From positions 1 through 20,287 of the forward strand of contig JAGAFT010000003.1 of NCBI GenBank assembly GCA_017627975.1: DNA of 20,287 bases, in the 5' to 3' direction. Source of the DNA: Oscillospiraceae bacterium (lineage in GTDB: Bacteria; Bacillota_A; Clostridia; Oscillospirales; Oscillospiraceae). Position numbers and translations under genes: made by a program. Every line of letters begins with the position of its first letter. Positions within the stretch are counted from its first letter, which is position 1. Shown piece by piece: positions 1 to 8,500 of this stretch. The notes under the pieces are model-generated. The model was given only the letters and a program-made list of their open reading frames with translations. It was not told where the DNA came from and searched no databases.

Positions 1-1
1 C

Positions 2-430
2 GGTCTGGCAAACGCGCTGATGATGGACGAAGTCATCCGCTTCAACTCGGCCGAGGTCCCGACCAAGATGGGCACCTTCCCGCAGTATGACCACCCGCAC
101 ACCATGGCCCGCTATGCAGAGATTGCCGCTTATCTGGGCTGCAGAGGGGGAAACGATGAAGAGCTGGTCGCGGCGCTGATCGAGAAGATCGATGAGCTCA
201 AGCAGAAGATCGGCATCAAGCCCACGATCCGGGACTATGTGCCGGATGAGGAGGCTTTCCTCGCGACGCTGGACGAGATGACGGAGCAGGCCTTCGACGA
301 CCAGTGCACCGGAGCCAATCCCCGTTATCCCCTGATGAGCGAGATCCGCCAGATGTATCTGAACGCCTATTACGGAAATACCTTCCGGGAGAGGGAGACG
401 CCCGACACCATGCAGTTGGAGAGGAGCTGA
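2..430 (+). CDS. adhE: Bifunctional acetaldehyde-CoA/alcohol dehydrogenase, C-terminal end (partial)
   Basis: This is the 3' end of a gene that begins before the window; the open frame runs from base 2 to the TGA at 428-430. The 142 visible residues start at GLANALMMDEVIRFNSAEVP, the segment that in AdhE directly follows the last iron-binding histidine of the Fe-dependent alcohol dehydrogenase domain. They continue through TFPQYDHPH and end with AFDDQCTGANPRYPLMSEI and MYLNAYYG, a tail typical of AdhE rather than of single-domain Fe-alcohol dehydrogenases. AdhE is a cytoplasmic, filament-forming enzyme that reduces acetyl-CoA to acetaldehyde and then ethanol with NADH. The aldehyde dehydrogenase domain and the metal ligands are outside the window. 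The next gene starts four bases after the stop, so the two are probably cotranscribed. Confidence 0.93.
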   Translation, partial: GLANALMMDEVIRFNSAEVPTKMGTFPQYDHPHTMARYAEIAAYLGCRGGNDEELVAALIEKIDELKQKIGIKPTIRDYVPDEEAFLATLDEMTEQAFDDQCTGANPRYPLMSEIRQMYLNAYYGNTFRERETPDTMQLERS

Positions 431-434
431 GCAC

Positions 435-1184
435 ATGAAACTGGATACTGTGATTGCGGAAAGAAAGACAAAAACCATCTATCGCGACGGAGACTGCTGT
501 GTCAAGGTCTTTAACAGCACATTTTCCAAGGCGGACATCCTGAACGAAGCGCTGAACAACGCCCGCGTGGAGGATGTGGGCCTGTATGTGCCGAAAATCC
601 TGGAGGTCACCACCATCGACGGCAAGTGGGCCATCGTTTCCGAGTTTATCGAGGGGACCACCCTGAGCCATCTGATGCGGGACAACCCGGAGAAGAAGGA
701 GGAATATCTGGACCTGCTGGTGGAGACCCAGATGCAGATCCATTCCAAACACAGCCCGCTTCTGAGCCGGCTGAAGGACAAGATGAACCGGAAGATCCTC
801 GCGGCCGATCTGGATCCCGTGACACGCTACGAGCTGCTGATCCGCCTGGAAGGGCTGCCCACGCATGACAAGCTCTGCCACGGCGACTTCTGCCCGTCAA
901 ACGTCCTGCTGACGCCGGACGGAAAGCCCTATATCATCGACTGGGCCCATGCGACCCAGGGCAACGCCTCCGCGGATGTGGCCCGGACCTATCTCACCTT
1001 CCATCTGTCGGGCGATGCGGCGACGGCCGAAAAATACCTGAACCTCTTCTGCGAAAAGAGCGGCACGGACAAACGCTATGTCCAGAAGTGGATGCCGATT
1101 GTGGCGGCTTCCCAGTCCGTCAAGGGAAACCTTGAAGAGCGGGACTTCCTGCTCAGCTGGACAAACGTGGCCGATTACGAGTAA
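435..1184 (+). CDS. Phosphotransferase-fold kinase (APH/choline kinase superfamily)
   Basis: A 249-residue protein with the aminoglycoside phosphotransferase/choline kinase fold. Visible motifs are the N-lobe lysine in CCVKVF (K24), the catalytic loop HGDFCPSN at residues 149-156 with D151 as the likely base, and the metal-binding IIDWAH at 167-172 with D169. The N-terminus (TKTIYRDGDCCVKVF) and the stretch ADILNEALNNARVEDVGL resemble the TIGR02172-type paralog family first noted in Fibrobacter, as I recall it. The substrate is unknown: a small alcohol, amine or sugar is as likely as an antibiotic. The start codon at 435 follows GGAGAGGAG inside the end of adhE, so translation is probably coupled. 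There is no signal peptide or membrane segment. The fold assignment is secure; a specific function is not claimed. Confidence 0.88.
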   Translation: MKLDTVIAERKTKTIYRDGDCCVKVFNSTFSKADILNEALNNARVEDVGLYVPKILEVTTIDGKWAIVSEFIEGTTLSHLMRDNPEKKEEYLDLLVETQMQIHSKHSPLLSRLKDKMNRKILAADLDPVTRYELLIRLEGLPTHDKLCHGDFCPSNVLLTPDGKPYIIDWAHATQGNASADVARTYLTFHLSGDAATAEKYLNLFCEKSGTDKRYVQKWMPIVAASQSVKGNLEERDFLLSWTNVADYE

Positions 1185-1187
1185 GAA

Positions 1188-1206
1188 GCGGCGAACCTGC
1201 CGCCGC
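1188..1206 (+). other. GC-rich hairpin after the kinase gene
   Basis: GCGGCG (1188-1193) and CGCCGC (1201-1206) form a perfect 6-bp stem with a 7-nt loop just after the kinase stop. No T-run follows, so it is not a convincing intrinsic terminator. It may protect the 3' end of the adhE-kinase transcript or slow the polymerase. Confidence 0.35.
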
Positions 1207-1255
1207 AAAGCGGGCTTCCCCCTGAACTGAGACACCGACAAAGCTGAAAACCGCA

Positions 1256-1284
1256 TTGACTTTTTCATGGCAGACCTTTACAAT
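1256..1284 (+). promoter_or_regulatory. Sigma-A type promoter for the GPH symporter
   Basis: TTGACT (1256-1261) is separated by exactly 17 nt from TACAAT (1279-1284), a near-consensus housekeeping promoter. Transcription would start near 1291, about 45 nt before the symporter ATG. This suggests the symporter can be expressed independently of adhE. Confidence 0.75.
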
Positions 1285-1334
1285 GAGTCGGTGAAGCACT
1301 GCACGCAACAAATCAGGAAAGGGAGAACCCCGTT

Positions 1335-2702
1335 ATGAATGCCAAGAAGCTGAAACCGATCACCAACAAGCTGCTTTGGATCTTTGCCATCGGACAGTTC
1401 GGATGGAGCCTGCTGTCCGGCATCGTGAGCAACTGGATGGTCTATTACTACACCGGCAGCCCGGATGCCCAGAACCCGAACACCGGGATCTTTGCCTCCG
1501 GCATCACCCAGAATCCGATCCTCTTCAAGCTGACGCTGTTCGGCCTGGTGCTGGCGGTAGGGCGCATTTTTGACGCCGTCACCGACCCGCTGATCGCCGG
1601 ATGGTCGGACAGAAGCAACTACAAAGGCGGCCGCCGCATCCCCTTTATGCGGGCCGTGGCGATCCCGTTTGCACTGGTGACCATCGGCCTGTTCACCATT
1701 CCCCAGACGGCAAACACCGTCGTGAACGACGCACTGCTGTTTGTGCTGCTGCTCCTGTTCTATCTGGTGATGACCATCTTCTGCACCCCGTATAACGCGC
1801 TGATCGCGGAGCTGGGTGACACCCAGGAACACCGGATCAACGTCTCGACCTTCATCTCCTTCACCTTTATCGCCGGGCAGAGCATCTCCTTCATGCTGCC
1901 AAACGTGGCAGGGCTCCTGCAGGGCGCGGTGGGGCAGGCGGGCTCCGTCCGCCTCGCGGTGGCAATCATGTCTGCCGTCGCCTGCATTGCGATGCTGATT
2001 CCCTCCCTCTACATCAAGGAGCGGGATTACATCGACTCGAAACCCAGCGAGACAAAGGCCTTCCGGTCCTTGCTCAAGACCTTCTCCAACGGGCAGTTCC
2101 GCCGCTTCGTCTACAGCGATGTGATCTACTTCTTTGCGCTGACCCTGTTCCAGACGGGGCTGGCCTTTTATGAGACCAAGCTCATGGAGATCGAGGATAC
2201 CTGGACCTTTGTCCTGACGGCGACGATGACCTTCATCAGCGTGCTGCTGTATCCGGCGGTCAACAAGCTGGCGCCGAAGCTGGGAAAGAAAAAGCTCATC
2301 ATCACCGGCTTCTTTGCCTACTCGCTGGTCTTCCTGATCACCTCGATCTGCGGAAAGGGCCTGTACTGGGGCTTCATCGTGGCCGTCTGTGCTGCGGTGC
2401 CGATGGCGATCCTGGGCATCCTGCCGCAGGCCTGTGTGGCGGATGTCGCAGAGCTGAATCGCCTGGAGACCGGAGAAGACCGCAGCGGCATGTTCTTTGC
2501 CGCGCGCACCTTCGCCTTCAAGATGGGCCAGGCGCTGGCCATGGTGGTGTTCACGTCGATGACTGTGGCAAAGACGCCGGCCAGCTACCGCAGCACCGCG
2601 GTGGTGGCGACGATTACCTGCCTGATCGGCGCGGGGCTCTTCTTCCTGTATAATGAAAAGATGATCCTCGGACGCATTGAAGAGCTGAAGAAGAACCGCT
2701 GA
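1335..2702 (+). CDS. GPH-family (MelB-like) sugar:cation symporter
   Basis: A 455-residue, highly hydrophobic protein with about 12 predicted membrane segments, the usual size for the glycoside-pentoside-hexuronide:cation symporter branch of the major facilitator superfamily. The diagnostic stretch RIFDAVTDPLIAGWSDRS (residues 77-94), followed by GGRRIPF, matches the helix 2-3 region of MelB-type carriers, where the aspartates help bind Na+ or H+. It would import a sugar or uronide across the inner membrane; the substrate cannot be read from the sequence. The start is supported by AGGAAAGGGAG about 10 nt upstream. The gene has its own promoter at 1256-1284 and ends at a bidirectional terminator. 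The KDG-type kinase 13 kb downstream hints at sugar-acid use in the same organism, but a functional link is only inference. Confidence 0.87.
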   Translation: MNAKKLKPITNKLLWIFAIGQFGWSLLSGIVSNWMVYYYTGSPDAQNPNTGIFASGITQNPILFKLTLFGLVLAVGRIFDAVTDPLIAGWSDRSNYKGGRRIPFMRAVAIPFALVTIGLFTIPQTANTVVNDALLFVLLLLFYLVMTIFCTPYNALIAELGDTQEHRINVSTFISFTFIAGQSISFMLPNVAGLLQGAVGQAGSVRLAVAIMSAVACIAMLIPSLYIKERDYIDSKPSETKAFRSLLKTFSNGQFRRFVYSDVIYFFALTLFQTGLAFYETKLMEIEDTWTFVLTATMTFISVLLYPAVNKLAPKLGKKKLIITGFFAYSLVFLITSICGKGLYWGFIVAVCAAVPMAILGILPQACVADVAELNRLETGEDRSGMFFAARTFAFKMGQALAMVVFTSMTVAKTPASYRSTAVVATITCLIGAGLFFLYNEKMILGRIEELKKNR

Positions 2703-2741
2703 GCCTTTCAAAGAAGCACAAAGCAAACAGGAATACATAAG

Positions 2742-2780
2742 AAAACCCCCTCTGAGCAGTGACGCTCGGAGGGGGCTTTT
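2742..2780. terminator. Bidirectional intrinsic terminator between GPH symporter and putP
   Basis: CCCCCTC (2746-2752) pairs with GAGGGGG (2769-2775) and GAGC (2754-2757) with GCTC (2764-2767), with one T-G wobble between them and a 6-nt loop. TTTT follows on the plus strand (2777-2780), and AAAA (2742-2745) gives TTTT on the minus strand, so it can serve both convergent genes. Confidence 0.85.
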
Positions 2781-2824
2781 CATATCCCGCCGGAAATGGA
2801 AGCGGCGGGAATCGGATGAGGGGA

Positions 2825-4348
2825 TCAGATGCTCTCAAACTCCTTAACGATCTCAGCCTCGGGTTCTTTGGTGAGAAGGCTTACCACGACGATCATGACA
2901 CAGCTGACCAGGAAGGCGGGCAGCAGTTCATAGATGTCCCAGGCACCGCCCAGGGGGCGCACGCCAAACTTCCAGATGAAGATCATGACCGCACCGGAGA
3001 GCATGCCGGCGATGGCGCCGTACTTGTTGCAGCGCTTCCAGAACAGGGAGAAGAGCATGACCGGACCGAAGGTGGCGCCGAAGCCTGCCCAGGCGAAGGA
3101 GACGACGCGGAAGATGGAGCTGTTGGGGTTCAGGGCAAAGAACACGGCGATGATCGCGATGCAGATGACACCCAGGCGGGCAACCAGAAGGTTCTTTTTG
3201 TCGTCAAGCTTCACCCCGAACACGTCCAGCAGGAGGTTCTGGGTGATGCCGGAGGCGGCCGCCAGAAGCTGAACATCCGCGGTGGACATGGTGGCGGAGA
3301 GAATACCCGCGAGGATGATACCGGCGATGATGGCGAAGAAGACGTTCTTCTGGCTCATCAGGGAGGAGGCACGGACGAGAATGGACTCGGCCTCCGAGCT
3401 GCTGGAGAAGCCTTCGATGACGCCGGCGTTTACCATGCCGAAGCCGACGATGCCGATGATGACGGCAACGGTGAGGGAGACAACGACCCAGACGGTGGCA
3501 ATGCGGCGGCTGGTCTTGATGTTCTTTTCATCCTTGGCGGCCATGAAGTGAATCAGCACGTGGGGCATGCCAAAGTATCCGAAGCCCCAGGACAGGGTGG
3601 AGAAGATGGCGAGGAAGCCGTATTTGCCCGGTGCGTCTGCCATGATATTGGTGTTGGCGGTAAAGCTCAGGTATCCGGGAACGGTCTTTGCGTTTGCAAT
3701 GACGGCATCCCATCCGCCTGCGGCATTGATGCCGAAGATCAGAACCACGATCAGCGCAAAGGTCATGACCATGCTCTGAATCAGGCTCGTAATGGAGGCG
3801 GCCATGAAACCGCCCATGGTGCAGTAGGCGACGATGACGACGGCGGAAACAATCATGGTGGGAACATAGTCCCAGCCGAACATGGTGTTAAACAGCTTGC
3901 CGCAGGCCACGAAGCCCGAAGCGGTATAGGGGACGAAGAAGATGATGATCACCAGCGCGCCGATGGTCTCGATAAGCTTGGTGTTGTCCCGGAAGCGGCG
4001 GGCGAGATAATCCGGAACGGTGATGGCGTCGAGCTTGGCGGAATAGGTGCGAAGTCTGCGCGCGACGATCAGCCAGTTCAGATAGGTGCCGGCCGCAAGG
4101 CCGATGGCGGTCCAGCCAGCTTCGGCGACACCGCAGAAGAGCGCCAGGCCGGGAACGCCCATCAGCAGATATGCGCTCATGTCCGAGGCTTCGGTGCTCA
4201 TGGCGGCGACCACGGGGCCAAGCTTACGTCCGCCGAGATAAAAGTCGGAGCTGGTGTTGGTGCCTTTGGAGTGGCGATAGCCGATCAGGATCATGCCGAC
4301 CAGATAGACGACAATGGCGAGAATGATGAAAATGCTGGATGAAGACAT
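2825..4348 (-). CDS. putP: Sodium/proline symporter (SSS family, PutP-like)
   Basis: A 507-residue integral membrane protein of the sodium:solute symporter family, the normal length for PutP, with about 13 membrane helices. Recognisable PutP segments are DFYLGGRKLG (residues 35-44), ASDMSAYLLMGVPG (54-67; D56 corresponds to the Na+-site aspartate D55 of E. coli PutP), LPDY-like VPDYLARRF (111-119), the ILSATMSTADVQLL segment that supplies further Na+ ligands, and the late SFAWAGFGATFGPVMLFSLF block. It imports L-proline with Na+, though related amino acids remain possible. AGAGAGG lies upstream of the ATG. A promoter is visible at 4384-4411. The gene is divergent from a LysR-type regulator, which may control it. 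It converges on the GPH symporter with a shared terminator. Confidence 0.92.
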   Translation of the reverse strand: MSSSSIFIILAIVVYLVGMILIGYRHSKGTNTSSDFYLGGRKLGPVVAAMSTEASDMSAYLLMGVPGLALFCGVAEAGWTAIGLAAGTYLNWLIVARRLRTYSAKLDAITVPDYLARRFRDNTKLIETIGALVIIIFFVPYTASGFVACGKLFNTMFGWDYVPTMIVSAVVIVAYCTMGGFMAASITSLIQSMVMTFALIVVLIFGINAAGGWDAVIANAKTVPGYLSFTANTNIMADAPGKYGFLAIFSTLSWGFGYFGMPHVLIHFMAAKDEKNIKTSRRIATVWVVVSLTVAVIIGIVGFGMVNAGVIEGFSSSSEAESILVRASSLMSQKNVFFAIIAGIILAGILSATMSTADVQLLAAASGITQNLLLDVFGVKLDDKKNLLVARLGVICIAIIAVFFALNPNSSIFRVVSFAWAGFGATFGPVMLFSLFWKRCNKYGAIAGMLSGAVMIFIWKFGVRPLGGAWDIYELLPAFLVSCVMIVVVSLLTKEPEAEIVKEFESI

Positions 4349-4383
4349 AGCGGGAAACCTCTCTTTTCTTTGCGATAAACGAA

Positions 4384-4411
4384 ATTATATCCCAAATTAA
4401 AAAAGCGGCAA
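4384..4411 (-). promoter_or_regulatory. Promoter for putP
   Basis: On the minus strand TTGCCG (4406-4411) precedes a perfect TATAAT (4384-4389) by 16 nt. Transcription would start near 4377, leaving a 5' leader of about 29 nt before the putP ATG. Confidence 0.6.
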
Positions 4412-4433
4412 GAGGCCTTGAGAGGGATTCTTC

Positions 4434-4461
4434 TTGATAATTCCGATTTTTTGATTATAAT
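4434..4461 (+). promoter_or_regulatory. Promoter for the LysR-type regulator
   Basis: TTGATA (4434-4439), 16 nt, then a perfect TATAAT (4456-4461). Transcription would start near 4468, about 75 nt before the regulator ATG. It is back-to-back with the putP promoter, the -35 boxes being about 23 bp apart. Confidence 0.65.
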
Positions 4462-4473
4462 AGAAACAAAAAT

Positions 4474-4503
4474 AATTTTACTCATAAAAACATGAGCAAA
4501 ATT
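4474..4503. promoter_or_regulatory. Long dyad in the putP/LysR intergenic region
   Basis: AATTTTACTCAT (4474-4485) and ATGAGCAAAATT (4492-4503) are inverted repeats matching at 11 of 12 positions across a 6-nt spacer. The dyad lies just downstream of the regulator's predicted start site, where a bound protein would block its transcription. It could be an autoregulatory operator or, in RNA, an AU-rich leader hairpin. Confidence 0.5.
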
Positions 4504-4541
4504 CATTTTAAGACGGGAAATGACAGGGAGCGGGTCGGTAC

Positions 4542-5429
4542 ATGAACCTTACAAAATATAAAACGCTTGCGACCGTGGTGGAACTGGAGAGCCTGACCCA
4601 GGCGGCCAGGCAGCTGAATGTGACCCAGTCCGCGGTCAGCCATACACTGGACAGCCTGGAGAAAGATCTGGGGTTCACGGTGCTGAAGCGCAGCCGGGCC
4701 GGAGTCTCTCTGACGGGCGAGGGGGAGCGCCTGATGCCGGCGGTGCGCAGCCTCCTCAGCAGTGCCGAACAGCTGGAGCAGACGGCCTCTGCGATTCGGG
4801 GCCTCGACACCGGAACGGTGCGCATCGGCGCCTTTACCTCGGTGGCGGTGCACTGGCTTCCGGGGGTGCTGAAGGAGTTTCAGACCGATTATCCGAATGT
4901 GGACTTCCGCCTGCTGAACGGGGACTATCACGACGTAGAGGAATGGCTCTCGGAGGGGAGCATCGATATCGGTTTTGTCAATGTCCCCTGTGCGCTGGAC
5001 TGCGAATGCATTCCGCTGATGGAGGACAGGCTGCTGGCGATCCTGCCGCTGGACAGCCGTTTTGCCAGCTATCCGAAGTTCCCTCTGGTGGAGTGCGAGA
5101 CGGAGCCCTTCATCAGCCTGCTGAAGAGCTCCGACCACGACGCACGGCGCGCGTTGGAAGCCGCGGGGGTGGAACCGAACGTCCGCTTTTATACAAAGGA
5201 TGACTATGCCATCATCGCCATGGTGGAACAGGGGCTCGGCATGAGCATCATGCCGGAGCTGCTGCTGAAAGGACGGCGTGACCGCCTGCTGACGCTGCCG
5301 CTGATCCCGGAGGCGAAGCGCACCATCGGCATCGCAATCGCCGCAGGGGATCGGGCCGGTCCGGCCACACGGCGCTTTGCGGACTATGTGGTGCGGTATG
5401 TAAAGCAGCAGGCAGAGAAAGCATCTTGA
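4542..5429 (+). CDS. LysR-family transcriptional regulator
   Basis: A 295-residue protein of standard LysR-type length. Residues 1-60 form the winged helix-turn-helix, with the family signature LTQAARQLNVTQSAVSHTLD followed by LEKDLGFTVLKRSRAGVSLT. Residues from about 90 form the periplasmic-binding-protein-like effector domain (VRIGAFTSVAVHWLPGVL, then ALDCECIPLMEDRLLAIL and MVEQGLGMSIMPELLL). Such proteins act as tetramers that bend promoter DNA in response to a small molecule; the ligand here is unknown. The start follows GGGAG 11 nt upstream. It is divergent from putP and 121 nt upstream of the PFOR gene, so either could be a target. Divergence makes putP the more usual candidate, and the dyad at 4474-4503 could be its own operator. 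Confidence 0.92.
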   Translation: MNLTKYKTLATVVELESLTQAARQLNVTQSAVSHTLDSLEKDLGFTVLKRSRAGVSLTGEGERLMPAVRSLLSSAEQLEQTASAIRGLDTGTVRIGAFTSVAVHWLPGVLKEFQTDYPNVDFRLLNGDYHDVEEWLSEGSIDIGFVNVPCALDCECIPLMEDRLLAILPLDSRFASYPKFPLVECETEPFISLLKSSDHDARRALEAAGVEPNVRFYTKDDYAIIAMVEQGLGMSIMPELLLKGRRDRLLTLPLIPEAKRTIGIAIAAGDRAGPATRRFADYVVRYVKQQAEKAS

Positions 5430-5496
5430 ATTCACAGTTTGTTTACATTTCATAAGGTAGCGGGGAGGCTGTTTTCAGAGCAATTTCAGAAGCCGG

Positions 5497-5505
5497 TGGT
5501 ATGAT
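5497..5505 (+). promoter_or_regulatory. Extended -10 promoter for PFOR
   Basis: TGG followed by TATGAT (5500-5505) is an extended -10 element. No good -35 box sits 16-18 nt upstream, which is typical of this promoter class. Transcription would start near 5512, about 40 nt before the ATG. Confidence 0.5.
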
Positions 5506-5550
5506 AAAGTATCTCTTTATGCAAGAATACCACAAAAAGGAGAAGCTGAA

Positions 5551-8500
5551 ATGTCAGACAAAAAAGTGTTCAAATCCATGGACGGCAACGAAGCCGCCTC
5601 CTACATTTCCTATGCCTTTACGGAGACGGCCGCCATCTATCCCATCACCCCCTCCAGTCCCATGGCAACCCATGTAGACGAGTGGGCGGCCAACGGCATG
5701 AAGAACATCTTCGGCACCCAGGTCCGAATTGTGGAGATGCAGGCCGAAGCCGGCGCCTGCGGCGCGCTGCAGGGTATGCTGGAGGCCGGTTCGCTGGCGT
5801 CCACGTACACCTCGTCCCAGGGCCTGATGCTGATGATCCCGCCGATGTACCGCATCGCCGGCCTGCAGCTGCCGGCCGTCATGCATGTCGCCGCCCGCTC
5901 TGTCGGTACCCATTCGATCTCCATCTTCGGCGATCACTCCGACGTGATGGCATGCCGCCAGACCGGCTGGGCGCAGCTGGCCTCTTCCAGCGTACAGGAG
6001 TGCATGGACATGGGCGCGGTGGCCCACCTCTCCGCCATCAAGGGGCATCTCCCGGTGCAGCACTTCTTCGACGGCTTCCGCACCAGCCATGAGATCCAGA
6101 AGATCGAGGTTCTGGACTTTGACGACATGGCGAAGCTGGTGGATCGGGCGGAACTGAAAAAATTCCGCAACCGCGCGCTGAACCCGGAACACCCCAGCAT
6201 TCGCCATACCGGTGAGAACGACGACACCTTTTTCCAGCACCGTGAAACCGTCAACCCGGCCTATGACGCATTCCCGGTCATCGTGGAAGAGTACATGGAG
6301 CGGATCTCGGAACTCACCGGCAGAGAGTATAAGCTCTTCAACTACTTCGGCGACCCGGAGGCGGAGCGCGTCATCGTGGCCATGGGATCGGTCAGCGATA
6401 CGGTACGTGAGGTGGTCGATTACCTTACCGAACGCGGTGAGAAGGTCGGCTTCATTCAGGTCCATCTGTACCGCCCCTTCTCCCTGAAGCACTTTGCCGC
6501 GGCGATCCCGGCCAGCTGCCGGATCCTCACGGTTCTCGACCGCACCAAGGAACCCGGCTCCCTGGGCGAGCCACTGTTTGAGGATGTCAGCACCGCGGTG
6601 CTGGAAGCAGGCCTGCACCTGCCGGTCCTCGGCGGCCGCTACGGCCTCAGCTCCAAGGACACGACGCCGGCTCAGATCAAGGCCGTTTTCGACAATATGA
6701 AGACGGCGCAGAAGAACCACTTCACCGTCGGCATCAACGACGATGTGGGATTCCACTCCCTGCCCGTGGGCGAGAACATCGTCACCTCCGGCAAGAGCAT
6801 CATCTCCTGCAAGTTCTGGGGCCTGGGGTCCGACGGCACAGTCGGCGCAAACAAAAACTCCTGCAAGATCATCGGCGACAACACCGACCAGTATGTTCAG
6901 GCCTACTTCCAGTATGACAGCAAGAAGTCCGGCGGCCTCACAAGAAGCCATCTGCGCTTCGGGCACGAACCGATCCTGTCAACCTACTACGTTACCATGG
7001 CGGACTTTGTTGCCTGTCACAAGCAGAGCTACATGCATACCTATGACATTGTAAACGAGGTCAAGCCCGGCGGCATCTTCCTGCTGAACACCCGCTGGAA
7101 GGGTGAGCAGCTGGTTCACAACCTGCCGAACCGCGCCAAGCGCCTGCTGGCGGAGCGGAAAATTAATTTCTACACCATCGACGCCACCGACATTGCCGCC
7201 GAGATCGGCCTCGGCAACCGCACCAGCACCGTGCTGCAGGCGGCCTTCTTCAAGCTCTCCGGCGTCCTGCCCATCGATGAAGCGGAGAAGTATATGAAGG
7301 ACGCGGCGGTCAAGACCTTCTCCCGCAAGGGCGAGAAGATCGTGAACATGAACCTGGCGGCCATCGAGCGCGGTCTCACCGACGCCGTGAAGATTGACAT
7401 TCCGGCCGAATGGGCGGAGCTTCAGGACGAAGAGAAGACAGCGGATGAAAAGCTGCCGGAATTCGTTCGGGAGATCCTGATCCCGATGAACCGCGCCGAG
7501 GGTGACCTGCTGCCGGTAAGCGCATTCCAGAAATACACCGACGGCATCATGCCCACCGACACCGCCCGTTTCGAGAAGCGCGGCGTGGCCGACAACGTCC
7601 CGGTCTGGGACGCCGACAAGTGCATCGGCTGCAACCGCTGCTCCCTCGTCTGCCCGCATGCGGCGATTCGCCCCTTCCTGTTTACCGAGGAGGAAGCCGC
7701 CGCGGCGCCCGAGACCTGCGTCACCAAGAAGGCCGTGGGCAAGGGCTTTGAGGGTCTGCGCTACCGCATCCAGGTCGACGTGCTGGACTGCCAGGGCTGC
7801 GGAAGCTGCGCCAACGTGTGTCCGTCCAAGGAGAAGGCCCTGAAGATGGTCCCGCTGGACGATGTGCTGGACGAGCAGGCCAACTGGGATCATTGCCTGA
7901 GCCTCCCGGAAAAGGCGAATCCGATGTCCCGCTTCTCCGCCAAGGGCAGCCAGTACGAGCAGCCGCTTTACGAGTTCTCCGGTGCCTGCCCCGGCTGCGG
8001 CGAGACCCCGTACATCAAGCTCCTGACCCAGCTCTTCGGCGACCGGCTGTATGTGGCCAACGCCACCGGCTGCTCCCAGGCCTACGGTTTCTATACGCCC
8101 AGCTATCCGCAGACGGTCAACCGGCGCGGCTTCGGTCCGGCCTTCTCCAACTCGCTGTTTGAGAACAACGCCGAGTTTGCCCTCGGCATCAGCATCTCGG
8201 CCGAACAGATGCGCGATCAGGTCAAAATGCACGCACAGAGCATCGTCGAGAGCACCGCAGACGGAATACTGAAAGCGGCGTTGGAGGCCTGGCTTGCGGA
8301 CGGAGACGATATGGACCGGACGGCCGAGCTCTCGGACGTGGTTCGCAGCGCGCTCGCAGCAACCGAGGAACAGAGCGAAGACATCACCTTCCTCTGTGAA
8401 CGCCAGGACGCCCTGACGAGGAAAGCGGTCTGGATGGTGGGCGGCGACGGCTGGGCCTACGACATCGGCTACGGCGGTCTGGACCACGTCATGGCGACGG

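Noticed and set aside
435..1184. Aminoglycoside-resistance gene
   Set aside because: Only the general phosphotransferase fold is supported. The context is fermentative metabolism and the sequence does not resemble a specific resistance enzyme I recognise.
2759..4342. Long plus-strand open frame (527 codons) opposite putP
   Set aside because: Its translation is low-complexity Gly/Asp/His/Glu-rich, as expected for the antisense of a GC-rich membrane-protein gene. The opposite frame is a clear PutP homolog.
5426..5460. Possible redox-regulator (Rex-like) site before the PFOR gene
   Set aside because: TTGTTTACATTTCATAA only loosely resembles the palindromic Rex consensus and its halves are not good inverted repeats.
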